A DNA stretch of 64,000 nt from Cycas panzhihuaensis (lineage: Eukaryota > Cycadophyta). The stretch lies in assembly GCA_023213395.1 (NCBI GenBank), contig CM041465.1, positions 236,413,741 through 236,477,740 of the forward strand. Direction: 5' to 3'. The position numbers and the translations under genes are program-made. This document shows, piece after piece, positions 1 through 12,453 of this stretch (position 1 is its first letter; each line of letters begins with the position of its first letter). The notes under the pieces are model-generated. The model had not been told where the DNA came from. It saw only the letters and a list, made by a program, of their open reading frames with translations, and searched no databases.

Positions 1-229
1 AAGGAGGCTCCTTGTCCTCATTGTTAAACTCATGGTCACTCAGAATAGTGAGGTACCCATAACTCCCCACACCAATAGAGGCAAAGTAGATAAGGTTGGA
101 AGAGGAAGGGGAGGCCCCTTCCTCAGGTCTAGAGGTGCTGGAGATATCAATCGTATAAGTGGAAGCATAGGTAGATGGGCCTTTATTGCCCTTCGCTCGG
201 TTGTGATCCACTTGATGAGACTGATATAA

Positions 230-850
230 TGGTTTAGTAGGAGGAGGCTTTTGGGAAACAACTTTCATTTATCTTTCATGGACGAATTTTAGTTACCCCT
301 AATGGGACAAGCACATGGCTTCTATTTAGTTAAGCCATGGGTATCTCAATAAGAGATTATAGTCCACATCCACATTGAGGACTATTATATCTATAAGGAT
401 GGCTTTGTCCTCAAGAGTAAGAGGAATAGAGACTGATCCTAAAGGCATCATTTCATTACCATTGTAGCCTTAGCAATGCCATGGAACTAGCTCAAGAGCC
501 ATTATGCCTAACTCTTGCATGATGTGTAATGGCATAACATTAACAGAAGAACCATTATCTATAACAATCCTTCTAAGGGTGCACTTGGGAGTATCTATGG
601 AAATGGTAAAAAGATAATACCACTGACATTCCCTTTCACTCACAGGGGGGAGGTCTTTAAGGTTGAAGGCAATGATGGGCTTCCAGCTTGGGGTAGCACT
701 CAAAGCATGGATGGGTACATCTGCTAGACCCAAAGCCTCCATGAGTAGAGCACATTACTCATGACAACTCTACAAGATGTCCATCATGGACATCCTAGTA
801 GTCATGGTGTAGAGCTCATCTATCATCGATAAGGACTTCCCTTTCTCGGT
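230..850 (-). pseudogene. Retropepsin-like protease region of F and following spacer
   Basis: On the minus strand, residues encoded from 742 to 470 match the protease region of element E closely. Shared features are the stretch starting EALG, a TLRRIV segment, the active-site-like IDNGSS, and MPLH followed by MQEL. Further downstream (about 470-300) a VDVDYNLLL segment followed by PWL matches the conserved LLGRPWL part of E. The usual aspartic protease triad D-S/T-G appears as D-N-G in both F and E, so this is probably a family feature and not a new mutation. The region from 261 to 40 resembles the E spacer at 62240-62400. Stops separate the parts, so it cannot give a protein. Confidence 0.7.
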
Positions 851-999
851 AGGTTGGGGAAGTTCCCTTCAAAAATCATAGTGACTTGAGCGAATAGGAA
901 TAGTGTTGGGGAGTAGAGAAATATCAGAAGGTAGGTTATCCAATGAAAAAGCTAGTTGAGAGGAGGAGAAGGCCCCTATAGCCTCTTTGGCTACTTAAG

Positions 1000-3430
1000 A
1001 CCTAGTGAGAGCATATGAAGGGGTAGTCTCAAGCATTTGAATGACTCTCTTTCCTTTCTTATAGGATAGAGAGGTTGAAGAGGTTCGATGGTGGGAACCA
1101 GGAGGAGAGGAAGAACTTCTTACCCCTTCTCCTTTTACTTACATGGAAGAAGGGTTAGGAGATTGCCCCCTATTCTAGTTCCCCCTATTATGGGTATATC
1201 GGTCTCATTCCCTATATTTAGGAAAGGGAACCCTATGGACGGGTTGGTCCAAGTTGGTCTTAGATGCCCATCTAGGAAAGGAGTCACGTGGTGGGGCAAG
1301 CTCTGGATGTTGTACCTGACATTATGAGTCCTCAAAGAAGCACTCACCATGGACGAAACACCACTTCTTATTTGAGGAAGGTTTAGTCTTCCTAATTTGG
1401 GAGGAGTGGGTGTTTCCTTTTTTAGGAGGCATGGATTAGGAGGCCTGATGGACAGGTCTATGGGAGTTTGAAGGAGAAGAAGGATATTGAAGCTTAAGAT
1501 CCTTCATCATACATTCAGAGGAATATATAATAGAGGTCAAAGTATTAAGACTCTTGTCCATCAAATGGGTAGAAGACTTTTGAGGTTGTTAGGGTCTTAA
1601 GTCACATGACAGAGGGGGTGTCTCTCATCTTTGTGATGATTTAAGAGGTTTCTTGAGACTTGTTTAGATCTTAATGGCTTTGAGTGCCAAGCATTTAGCT
1701 ATGGTAGAGTCACACATTATTGCCTCTATTTTAAGGACTTCAATATCGACCTCAGGGTAGAGGCCATTCATGAAGATCTCCCTCTTCAACTCCTAAGACA
1801 ATGAAGCCTTTGTTAAGTAAAGAAAGCCATGAAAGCATCTCACAAAGTCATGGTTCATTTACTCATGGCCTTGTTTAATCGAGAGTAGATCTTTCATTCC
1901 ACTCTCGAAAAGACGAGTTACATCAAAGTAGTTGATGAATTTATCCACAAGCTATTGGAATGAATAGATAGAATGGGTAGGGAGGTGGTAAAACCATTTG
2001 AGGGCATCTCCCTACAAGGAACATGGAAAGAGCTTTATCAAAATGTCGTTGTAGGCCCAATAATCAATACATGCCATAGAGAAGGTATTGACATGCTTAG
2101 TTGGATCCTGCGATGAGGTCCCATCAAATTTGGGCACCTTAAGGGGATAAGGTAGCAAGTTCATCCTTAGCACCTCGATAAATAAAGGGGTTAACCTATA
2201 GTCAATGAAGGGGTGAACCCTTAGTTGAGATGATAGATCAACGAAAGTAGAAGAAGGAGGTGGGTGTGGATACCCAATTCCTCCTTGAGAGGTTTGGCTA
2301 TAAGAAGGATACAGATTCCCTCCTGCTTGGTGGGAAGGAACCACTCTTACCTAAGAGGGAGCTAAGAAAGAGATGAATAGGTAAGAGGGGTCCACTCCCC
2401 CTTGAGAATATGCCCCTTATTAAGGGAGGACTTAAGGAAAAGAGCCTTGAGGAGGGGTGAACCCTCCTTGCGAAGGCACCATATGCAAGGCTGCATACGA
2501 AGATGAAAGAGATGGGTGTGGAATGGGATTCTACTCATATTGGCCATTCATAGGGGTCCACCCCATATGGGTGGAGGGAGTCCACCCCATAAATGAGAAG
2601 GGGATTTCCCTTTCCATGCCCCTATGATTAGGATGTATATCCTAAGGATAGGTAGTTTAAGGTTGAGGGAATATAAGGATAGGTCCCACATGGATTGAAG
2701 GAGGGGGACATGAGGGTCCCCTAGATCAAGTAAAAGAGGCATGAACCATGGTTGGTTGGGACATGGTCACTTGACTAGGAGGAGGTATGCTCAATCTAAT
2801 TTAGGAGGTGAGTATACCTTGGGTAGTCCTTAGGGTATGAGGGACACATGAAGAAGAAGAGATAATAGGGGATGGACCTATCGTAGACATCAATGTAGAT
2901 TGGGAGGAACAAGGAAGCGTGGATGAAGAGGAAGAAGGAGCTACATTATATAGGATGCTTTCTAACCACTTTGGGGGTGGTTGGGGTGTAACGCTTTAAT
3001 GACATCTATGAGAGGGGTTCCTACTTATTCATATGAGGTAGAAGGATCCTCATACAAAGTAGACCCCATAGGTTGACCCTCATGGATACTCCCACTGAGG
3101 TGGTAGAACCCCATGGAAGATAACACACCCACTTCATACATAGGGAGATGATGGAAATCTGAGTGTCCTTGGTCACCCAAATAGAAAATAGGGTCATTAC
3201 CCTCTTGGGAAAAGAACCTTGAAATGAGGTTGAGGCTTATGGTTAGGTTTCAAAAACATAGGTATGATATGCTCATTCTGAGGGATATCCTTTCATGGCC
3301 AATTCAGAATCGGACAAAGGAAGGGAGGAATAAGAAGATTCTTCCAAAGTAGGAGGGAGACCTCATAGACGATGAGAAAATCATCATATTCAAGCTCCAC
3401 CCAAAACTTTAGAAGAGGTAAGGATGCAAA
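1000..3430 (-). pseudogene. Degenerate gag of F
   Basis: The core is an open stretch at 2344-2012 whose C-terminal half (HPFIDY, IEVLR, VPKFDGTSSQ, then MACIDYW and ILIKLF) matches the gag core of E at 60290-60490. The reading continues below 2012 with stops (KWFYHLP, LVDKF, then ELKRE and a PEV segment), mirroring E at 60490-60760. Upstream, weak similarity to the E gag N-terminus continues to about 3200. Proline- and serine-rich segments flank the core, as in E. Gag would form the virus-like particle that packages element RNA. Numerous in-frame stops make it dead. Confidence 0.72.
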
Positions 3431-3536
3431 GCAAAGAAAAGATGTTGGGGGTTACCTAAAAAATCTAAAAGGAATGAGCCAAAGGAGAAGGACAATGCTA
3501 ACACAAGGGAAATTAGAATATTCCCTTACTAGATGA

Positions 3537-3554
3537 CCCCCAGTATGGTCACCA
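3537..3554 (-). other. Primer-binding site of F
   Basis: The minus strand reads TGGTGACCATACTGGGGG directly after the LTR end and one spacer base. It differs in two positions from the PBS of E (TGGCGACCATACTGGGGA, 58994-59011). The TGGCGAC...CTGGGGA type is typical of plant Ty3/gypsy elements of the Tat/Ogre group. It fixes the minus orientation and the inner LTR edge. Confidence 0.8.
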
Positions 3555-3555
3555 G

Positions 3556-6500
3556 TAGAAGCATGCCTCTAGGGGTTCACTAAAGTTAAGGACACCTAAG
3601 ATAAAATTACAAGTAAATCAGGGACCTAAGGGTCTTGAAAGAGAGGATAGGTCACCCTCAAAGGACATCTACATATTAAAATGCAAGTTTAGGGATTCAC
3701 AAATAGTGATTAAGACCTTCCCTTTGGGTAAAGACCTTCTAGGATCTAGATTAAGTAAGGGTGTCCTTGATTTATCTAGTAGCCTAAGGGAGATCTCTCC
3801 TATCCTAATGGTGAAAGGAAGGAGAGGAAAGGCCCTCTTCCAGAGAGGAGGTGAGGAAGAAAGGATAGTTCCTTATGAAGTAGGAACCTAAAAGCAAGGG
3901 AAAGGAGTGGTTGATTAGGGGGTAAAAGGAGATCTAGTATATGTGGGAAACAAATTCAAAAGATAAGATTATTAGAAGGTTATGTTTGGGATTGCCTAAA
4001 GGGTGTGCCTTTAGGATTTGAGCTAAATGTAAGGCTTGTTTAACTATGATAAGGGTTTAAATTGTATTCTTTATTCCAATTATGAGATGGAGTGGTAAAG
4101 AGACCAAGATATTAGTTTTAGAAAAGAATGTAAATAAATAACTAGACTCTCTCTCTCCTAACCTTGCTCTCTTTTCTTTTTATTTGAATAAAGTTGATTT
4201 AAGGGAGGGGGGTAAAGAAGTGAAGAGACATAAATGACTTATGTAATATTTTCTTTTGATGCAAGAAAGAAGATATTTTCAACTGAACTTATGCTTTCCT
4301 AACTTTACCCTTGTGCACATGCATGCATGCAGGATGCAAAAGGAAAATAGTAAGGAAGGGAAAGTTCTTTTATTGGTTTACTTTCTTCTTTCCTAGAAAT
4401 ATAAAAGGATGTACCTATTCATATTATTTTCCTATGCTTATACAAACATGGAAGACAAAGAATGCCTTTGCAATCTCTACATGGAAAGGGAGAAACAAGA
4501 GATAAGAATGCAAGCATATGTTTATTCCTCTTATGTTTCCTTCCTATAAGTGCAAGCATGCAAATGGTAGGTTGTAATCCTCATGCAAGCATAAGAAAAT
4601 TCCTTTTGGGGAAGAGGGGGGATATAAAAGGAGAGAAAGAGACTTGTAAGGGGTGCACCAGGAAGTATGCCAATCAGTGAGGTGTCATATTATTCTTCTT
4701 GCCTTTTCCCTTGTTTATAGTTTTGCACTCTAAGTCATGATGTGTGTCACAGATGAAGCTGCGGGAGGGGCTTCCTTACCTTCCCCAAAGTATTTATGCA
4801 ACAAGAAACTTGAAAAGAGAAATCAAGGAAAAATAAATACCCAAAAGGAGAGATGTACCTCTTTATTATGACGTAACCTTGCTTGCTTGAGAGAAGCCTT
4901 ATCCTTTGTCTAAGCGAAACCTTTCAACAACAAATATATATATATATATAGAGAGAGAGACAGAGACAGAGACAGAGACAGAGAGAGAGACAGAGAGACA
5001 GAGAGACAGAGACAGAGAGACAGAGAGACAGAGAGACAGAGAGATAGTGAGACAGAGAGACAGAGAGAGACAGAGAGAGACAGAGAGAGAGAGAGAGATA
5101 ACGACATGTATGCGTGCCTTATCAAAGTGGAGATGAAGTTTACTTTATATCCTAAAAGAAAGAAATGAAACAATATGCAATTTTTCCTTCATACACGATA
5201 ATGTCTCACAAAAATCCTTGGGAGAAAAGAGGGGATTTGAGGGTGAAGGAGAAGGTAGCCTTGGAATGGCTAGCTCTCGTAAATGAGTCACCTCATATAT
5301 GTTTACGTACTACATAGGCAGATTAAATGGAAATCAAGAGCTTTAACAACTTGGAATCAAAACAACTTGTAGGAAAAATGTTACAAAGTTTACAAAATAT
5401 GCAAAAAATATAAATATTATGAAGGGAAGGGCCAAATCATAGAGATTATTGATAAATCATTTATATATATATATATATATCAACTGAATATAAGGATTGC
5501 CAATGCTATGAACGCTATAATCAAGAGTGAGACTTATGTTGAAGGGGATACCCTAACTTGTAGAGAAGATATAGTGTAGGAAACCTTGAAAAATAGGAGG
5601 CTATCCTTGTGGATATAGCATTAGGAGTCGAAACTCCATTCATTTGCTCCTCTTTCCCTTCTCACAAGTATCCTAAATTTATTCAACTATTAACTAAAGG
5701 GGACCCAAAGATTTGAGGGTAAGAACTAATGAGAAAAGGAAGGTTTTGCCTCTCTTTAGCTATCAAAAGTGGAGTCAAAATATATGCCAAAGTATATAAT
5801 AAGAAATGTAACTAATGAAATAAACTTGCTAAAGGAAAAGCAGTAGAAAAGGTCCTATTTTTAGCCATAAAAATTAGACAAACCAAACCTTAGACAGCTA
5901 GGAACCCTACTTCTAGGGTGAAGAAAGGCTTATTTGGGGGGGAAGAAAGACCTTGAAGCTTTGAGATCTCTCTATTGCTACTTGGTTGAGCACTAGGAGA
6001 AGAGAATATTACTGGGAAAGGCCTAGTTTAGACCTACAAATTAGGATTTCTCCCTTACTAAGCTTGGAGGATGAGGAAAAGAGCCAAAGTAGGAGAAGAG
6101 AGGCATTTTTTATTCATGAGAGAGAGTAAAATGAATTCAAAATTCGGTTTTTATATCCTAATTAGACTTTTTAAGCAATTAGGGTTCAATATGGGCATGA
6201 AAAAGTGCCCTGCCATGTGTAAGTTTCATAATAAATATGAAACTAGCCATTATCTAGCTACGGCATATTATGGACTGTCACCCCATGACAAACTTTATCA
6301 TACCATGATTATTAACACTGTACTATAAATATTATCATAGTGCAAGAGAAACATAGGAAAAAATAAAAAGAAAACCTAAGAAATCCCCAAAAGATCAGTA
6401 TTAGGATGCAAGAGTAGGGTTTGTTGGACTGATAAGGGTCTTAAGGGACCCTAGGCATTGGTGGGGCCTTCTAACTATGTAAAAAGGTGGGCAAACAAGC

Positions 6501-6874
6501 CCCAATAAGGGTGCAAAAGTATACAAATGGAGAAATAAGCCAAAAGGATATCTTAGGGACCATGTAAGAGATCAAAAGTGAGTCAATAATGAGTTGCGAG
6601 ATCTCACAAGTACCTGACAGTGTTAGGAGGTGTCTTTTGGAGCTATATAGTGCCATAGGACCATGGTCCTAAGTCATCATAGGTTGGATCACAGTCACAA
6701 GAACAAAGTAGGTAAGCAGACTAGGCATCAAAACATCATATATAACAATGTCACACCAATGAAACCACAAAGTATCTCACCACATCATAAAGTGAACAGG
6801 GTGAAGGATAGAGATGTATACCTATGCTTACTTGAGAAGTGTTATTTATATGCATTCCCAATAGTTAGGAAATA
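3556..6874 (-). repeat. 5' LTR of F (about 3.3 kb)
   Basis: The LTR is read on the minus strand from 6874 (TATTTCCTAAC, a decayed TGTTTCC start as in E and H) to 3556. The segment at 3660-3860 resembles 46980-47150 (LTR of H) and the reverse complement of 30580-30770 (solo LTR S). It contains no coding sequence. A large TA/GA microsatellite (4933-5099) and a short TA run (5460-5480) lie within it. The duplicated 3' LTR would be outside the window. Confidence 0.75.
4933..5099. repeat. Compound microsatellite (TA)n-(GA/CAGAGA)n
   Basis: A run of TA dinucleotides (4933-4950) is followed by about 150 bases of interrupted GA and GACA/CAGAGA units. It lies inside the LTR of F. The matching part of the LTR of H (near 48200) has no such tract, so it expanded after these copies separated. 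The long Arg/Glu/Thr- and Ser/Leu-rich open frames across it are artefacts of the repeat. Confidence 0.95.
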
Positions 6875-7133
6875 GGATCTTCATCTTACTATAGTGCCAT
6901 GGATTTAACCCAGCTCAGATACCATGTTAAAATAGGGATTCAAAGATTACCTTTGAAACTCTAATAAAAAATATGAATGTAAATATGATACAAATATGAG
7001 ACATGAATAATAAAATAATAAATAAAATATATAAAACATAAAGCATGTACAATGTAAAGACAACAAAGATATAGGGAAATGATCACCTTCTAGATTGTTG
7101 CATTAGGCATAAATACATACTTATAGTATATTT
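6875..7133 (-). repeat. Remnant of copia element I: PBS and LTR end
   Basis: On the minus strand 6924-6909 reads TGGTATCTGAGCTGGG, a one-base variant of the initiator-Met PBS (TGGTATCAGAGC) of plant copia elements. It sits directly next to an LTR-like end: the plus strand begins TGTTAAAATAGGG at 6925. The LTR continues upward to about 7133, where copia B is inserted, and resumes at 12454. F is inserted about 35 bases inside the leader, and no coding part of I is present in the window. Confidence 0.55.
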
Positions 7134-7780
7134 TATTGAGTAAACATGCTTCTAAATAACCAAAACTAGCCACTAAGATCTATCTATTTTGTAACAAGAA
7201 CAAGGATTCAAAACTCTAATAAATGTAAGTACATAAACTATAGATCATTCAACATACATAGGAAAGTATATATACCTTACCAAGTACACCAGATATAACA
7301 TGGTAAAAGATAGCAGAGTGTTAGGGAAACATCCACACAAGAAAGGTATCAAGCTTTATTGATCAAGAATGAAAGATCTGTACATGCAGCCACCATAGAG
7401 TTCTCACAATAGTAACAACTAGCAACTACCCATGATATAATGTAATACAATACAACAATAAAAAAGTTAATTACCCAATGTGGGTTACATATCAGAAGAT
7501 ACATCAATTACAACCATTAGATCTAAGGCCCTTTTTATGAATGACCTAGATTCTCTTTACAATTTAGTAAGTTTTGAACCCTAGTTTTTTGTTTTGAGGG
7601 CTATCACCCTTAAACATCCACTTGCGGGGATGGGAGGGGAGTGGGGGGATGGTTTCAGTACCTCCAGCCAAGGGGGGTTATTGCCCCCTTTGGATCCCAC
7701 AAGGAAAGTTGGTAGGGAAAATTACACAAAAAATCTCCAAAAACTTAGCCTCCTTATATATTATTATCACGTATCTAATA
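7134..7780 (-). repeat. 3' LTR of copia B
   Basis: Read on the plus strand it begins TATTGAGTAAACATG and ends GTATCTAATA; both ends are decayed from TGTTGAG...CCCAACA as in M. It matches 11798-12453 along its length. It contains the GGAAACATCCACACAAG block and the C/G-rich stem region (about 7620-7700) shared by all copia LTRs of this group here. Confidence 0.85.
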
Positions 7781-7829
7781 ATCTCTATCTTGACAATAAT
7801 TTTATTTGATACCTTCTTGAACCATTCAT

Positions 7830-10800
7830 CACCTTTTCTACAAGCCAAGAGAAGCAAAATATAATTTGAACTTCTCTAGTAGTACTAGTTTAGTGAATAT
7901 GTCTGAATAATTCTACTGAGTATGAACCTTCTCAAGTGTTACTCCACCTATTTCAATAACCTATCTCACAAAATAATATTTAACTACAATGTGATTTGTT
8001 CTATTATGATAAGTTAGATACTTAGCTAAGTAAATGGCACTTTGACTAATACAAAATACCTTTACCTTATCCTATACCCTTCTAAGCTCACCCAATAGAC
8101 CCTATAACTAAAATATCTCCTTACAAGTGTATGTTGTAGTAATATATTTAGCTTTTGTGGTAGATAAAGTAATTATGATTTACAGTTTAAACATCTAACT
8201 AACTGGACCATTTGTAAGAGTAAACACATAACCTAAAGTTGATCTTATTTATCCAAGTCTCTTGTATAAATCCACATATCCACAAACCAAATTATTTATA
8301 CCACTAAAAGTGATGTAATAGTTACTTGTACCCCTTAAATACCGAAGCACCCATTTGACTGCCACCTAATGGTCTTTGCCTAGATTTGTCATATATCTAC
8401 TAACCACATTGATTGCATATGAAATATTAGGTCTTGTATATACCATGGTATATATTAAGCTTTCTACTATACTAGTATAAAGTACACAAGATATATATTT
8501 ATTTTCTTCTGTAGAGCTAGGACTTAAACTTAAAGAAATTATGAAATGGGAAGTAAACGAGATACTAATAGGTTTTACATTTGCCATACCAAATCTAGTT
8601 AGTATCTTCTCCATATAATTCTATTATGATAACCAAAGCTTACCATTCTCTCTATCTCTATGTATCTCCATGCCCAAGATTTGTTTTGCTACTCCTATAT
8701 CCTTCATATCAAATGTTCTAGCCATTTGAGCCTTTAACCTATTAATTTCTGCCATACTTTTGCTTGCCACAAGTATGTTATTAATATATAACACCAAAAT
8801 AATGAATAAGCTATTATCTAAGGTTTTAAAATAAACACAATGATCATACTCACTTCATTTGAAATTCTGGCTCTCCATGAAGGAATCAAACTTCTTATAC
8901 CATTACCTAGGTGATTGCTTCAGGCCATACAAAGATTTCCTAAGCCTACGAACAAGTCTGTTCTTGCCATTATGTATAAAGCCTTCTAATTATTCCATAT
9001 ATATTTCCTTTTTTAAATATCCATGTAGAAATGTTGTTTTAGCATCTAATTGCTCCAACTCTAATTCAAGTGAAGCCACTAACACTAACAGAACCCAAAT
9101 AGAAATAAGCTTAATAACTGGTAAAAACTTTTTATGGAAATTTATACATGCTTTTTGTATAAAACCTTTTGCCACTAATCTTGCCCTATATCTTTCAACT
9201 TTCCCATTAACATTTGTTTTCCTTTTGTAGACCCACTTGCAACTAAGGATTTTCCTATCTTGTGGAAGTTCTACTAAGTCTCATGAGTTATTCTTCTTTA
9301 AAGCCTCTATTTCTTCCTATATAGCCCTCATCTATCGTGCACTATGGACATCATTCGTTGCTTCCTAAAGACATGTAGGTTTATAGAACTAGTTAGGCTA
9401 TACCTTTTATGAGGATGCTTGACCTATGTAGATCTTCTTATAGATGATTAAGGAATATCCTCATATTCCTATATTCTTTTGTAGGTTTATCTTTAAAAAA
9501 CTCTTCTTTCTTTTATGCTTCTAAAGATGGCTAGGTTTTAAACTTAACCTATTGATGTTCAACTTTATGTTCCTATTTCATATCAACTTATATAATGTCT
9601 AATTTTAGGAAAGAAGATTCATCAAATACTACATCTCTGTTGATGATTAGTTTGTAGGTAGTAGGATCCCACAACCTGTATCTCTTTACTCCTTCCTTAT
9701 CACCATACCCAACAAAGATGTACCTTCTAAATTTTGGGTCTAATTTTATGTGTTGACTTTTATTAGTCAAAGCACAAGCATCATAACCAAATATTTTTAA
9801 ATTTAGTAATCATATGGGTGTTTAGTCCATACCTCTTCAAGAATTTTTTAATCTATTATAATTAATAGTGACCTATTTAACAAATAGCAAGTTGTTTAAA
9901 CTACTTCTACCCATAAGTCCTACTTCATACCTGCATTACTAAGCATACTCCTTGCTCTTTCTAAAAGAGTTATATTCATGTATTCTATAATACCATTCTA
10001 TTACGGAGTAAAACTTTTGGTCTTTTGTCTTTCAATCCTTGATTCTTTATAATAGTTTTCAAACTACAAAGAATTGAACTCATCTCCATTGTTTATTCAT
10101 AAGCATTTGATTGACCTACCTATGCTCTTTTCAACCAAAGCTTTAAACTCCTTAAGCACATTGAGTATATTAGATTTTCTTCTCAAAAGATAGACCCACA
10201 CCTTCCTAGAGTAGTTATCTATGAATGTAATAAAATATAATGCCCCTCCATAAGATATCATAAGGGCTTGTCCCCATACATCTGAATGGATATAATCTAG
10301 AATACATTTATTTGTGTAACTCCTTGTATTAAACCTATGTCTACATTACTTTCCAATAACATAATGTTTACAAAATGTCAAATCTGGAAGCTTCAAGTTA
10401 GGAAGTAACTTATGGTTCATCAGTTCTTTTAGTCCTTTCTCAATCATATGCCCCAACCTTTGATGCCATAACTGGGTAGAATCTTGTGTTGTCTTTGATA
10501 CTGCAGCTACTTGACTGATTTCTATACTTTCCAATAGAGTGTAAAGGTTTCCTTTCTTCAAGACCTTCATTAAAACTAAGGTGCCCTTTGACACCTTCAT
10601 GACTCCTCTATGACCTATATACTTGTAGCCATTGGAATCTAATTAACCTAAATATATTAAGTTTCTTTTAAGTTTAGATACATGTTTAACTTCTATTAAT
10701 ATTCTTACTATACCATCAAACATCTTGATCCTAATGCTACTAACCTTAATAGTTTTATAGGAAACATCATTTCCCATAAGAACTTCACTACCATAAAGAC

Positions 10801-11757
10801 GTTAGTACAAATAAAACCAACTCTTGTGTGGACATATGTAGTGAGAAGCACTCGAATCTAACAATTAATCATGATGGTAATGAGAAGCATTACATGCAAC
10901 CAAGATATCATTATTTATACCTTGACTTGATTATTCTTGGTTTGCGTCCTTGGTAGGGTCTTCCTTCTTTTGGAACTCCTTCCTCTTTTAGTAATCCTTC
11001 TTCAGGTGTCCTATCTTATTGTAATACCAACATCTTAGCTTGCCCTTATTGCCTTTTAACTTTAATCTTAATGTATCTTTGGAACTTTATCCTCCCTCTA
11101 TAGATCTACCCCTTGATGTCATGGCTTCTAGTGTGGAGGTTTATAAAATAGATTTCCTCCTTATCTCTTCAATTAATAAGGCACTCACAATAGAGTCATA
11201 ATCTAGATCATCAGTAGTATTGAAACCAATATAGGTGGCAATGTTATCCTAAAACTCAGGCAATGAGCATAACAAGGTTACTGCCTTGTTTTCATCCTCT
11301 ACATGTATACCAATGTTAGATAATTGACATATAAGAATATTAAAGATATTTAGATGGTTAGGAATTTTAGTACCTTCCTTCATTCATAATGAGTACAGTT
11401 GCCTCTTCAAATAGATACAATTTCTCACAAAATTTGTCATATGTAGGGTTTTTAACTTGGTCCATAATCCTATGATCATTTTGTCCTCTGCTATATTAAA
11501 AAATAACTTCATCTACCAAGCACAAATGTATTGTTCTAAGAGATTTTTTGTCCATGTCTTCTTATTCATGATCACCCATTCCCATGGTTTTCTTTAACTG
11601 GCCTTTTAAGGTTCTATATAATCCCTATTGTACTAAAACATCATATGCTTTGAGCTTCCACAACTCGAAGTTATTTTTTCTATTAAACTTCTCCACCTCA
11701 AACTTTGCATTTATTACTTTTACCATTTGATATAGAAAGAACCAACAACAAACCCTT
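7830..11757 (-). pseudogene. Degenerate gag-pol of copia B
   Basis: On the minus strand the parts follow in copia order. Gag is at about 11757-11050. The zinc knuckle near 11030 reads CWYYNKIGHLKKDY, so two of its cysteines are replaced by Tyr. A protease remnant lies near 10880-10800. The gag-pre-integrase part (10600-10346) has LWHQRLGHM and FCKHY. Integrase spans about 10340-9588 and includes a YIFVGYGDKEG segment. RT spans about 9300-8620, and its tail with LTRFGMANVKP and YTRPNISYA at 8614-8366. RNase H runs to about 7840. Stops, frameshifts and lost cysteines make it inactive. Confidence 0.8.
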
Positions 11758-11782
11758 CATACACCTACTACAAAATATAAGT

Positions 11783-11795
11783 GACTCTTATACCA
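11783..11795 (-). other. Primer-binding site of copia B
   Basis: The minus strand reads TGGTATAAGAGTC two bases inside the 5' LTR. It is a decayed form of TGGTATCAGAGCC, complementary to the 3' end of initiator-Met tRNA as in most plant copia elements. Confidence 0.75.
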
Positions 11796-11797
11796 CT

Positions 11798-12453
11798 TGG
11801 TGAGTAAACATGGTTCTAAATAACTAAAACCAACCACCAAGATCTATCTATTTTGCAACAAGAATAAGGATTTGAAACTATAATAAATGTAAGTATATAA
11901 ACTAGAGATCATTCAACATACATGAGAAAGCATATGTATTACTAAGTACACCAAATATAACATGGTAAAACCCTAGTAGAGTGCTAGGAAAACATCCACA
12001 CAAGAAAGGTATTAAGCTTTATTGATCAAGAATGAAAGATTTATACATGTAGCCACCACAAAGTTCTCATAGCAACAACAACCAATAGCTACCCACAATA
12101 TAATGTAATGTGATACAACAACAAAAAAAGCTAATTACCCAATGTGGGTTATATATAAAAAGATACATTAATCATAACCATCAAATTTAGGGCCTTTTTT
12201 ATGAATGGCCTAGATTCTCTTTATAATTTAGTAAGTTTTGAACCCTAACCTTTTACTTTAGGGGCTATTGACCCCAAACCCCAACTTGCACGTCAAGGGA
12301 GGGGGGGGTATGTACTCTAGCACCCCCCACACCCCTTAGCTAAGGGGGGCTACTACCTCCCTTAGATCCTGTTGAGGAAAGTTAGTGGGGAAATTATGCT
12401 GAAAAAGTTCCAAAAACTTAGCCCCCTTATACATTGTTATCACATATCCAACA
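11798..12453 (-). repeat. 5' LTR of copia B
   Basis: Plus-strand ends are TGGTGAGTAAAC and ATATCCAACA. It pairs with 7134-7780. A GC-rich inverted repeat lies at about 12290-12370. The outer end is followed by TAGTT, the candidate TSD. Confidence 0.85.

Larger units (their letters stand above)
1..6874 (-). mobile_element. Tat-like Ty3/gypsy element F, partial
   Basis: This is a minus-strand Ty3/gypsy LTR retrotransposon entering from the left edge of the window. Read on the minus strand it runs 5' LTR (6874-3556), PBS (3554-3537), gag, protease and post-protease spacer, and is cut by the window start before any RT. Its gag and protease align by eye with element E on the plus strand (59166-62300). 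Its LTR start and interior resemble the LTRs of H, S and E. LTRs over 3 kb and a gag CX2HX4HX4C knuckle in the relative E suggest the Tat/Ogre group; this clade call is an inference because RT is not visible. All coding parts carry stops. The upstream flank (6875-6924) is the leader and PBS of a copia remnant, so F is probably the younger insertion. Confidence 0.8.
7134..12453 (-). mobile_element. Complete Ty1/copia element B
   Basis: A 5.3-kb minus-strand copia element with two LTRs of about 650 bp, PBS, gag-pol in copia order (gag, protease, integrase, RT, RNase H) and a degenerate PPT. The candidate TSD is TATTT (7129-7133) and TAGTT (12454-12458), one mismatch. It belongs to the same broad group as A and M, since the RT, RNase H and gag-pre-integrase segments align by eye with those. 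Many C-to-T and G-to-A type stops show it is old. It sits in the LTR of copia remnant I. Confidence 0.88.

Noticed and set aside
4906-5173. Open frames rich in Arg/Glu/Thr (plus) and Ser/Leu (minus)
   Set aside because: They are translations of the GA/CAGAGA microsatellite and have no codon or family support.
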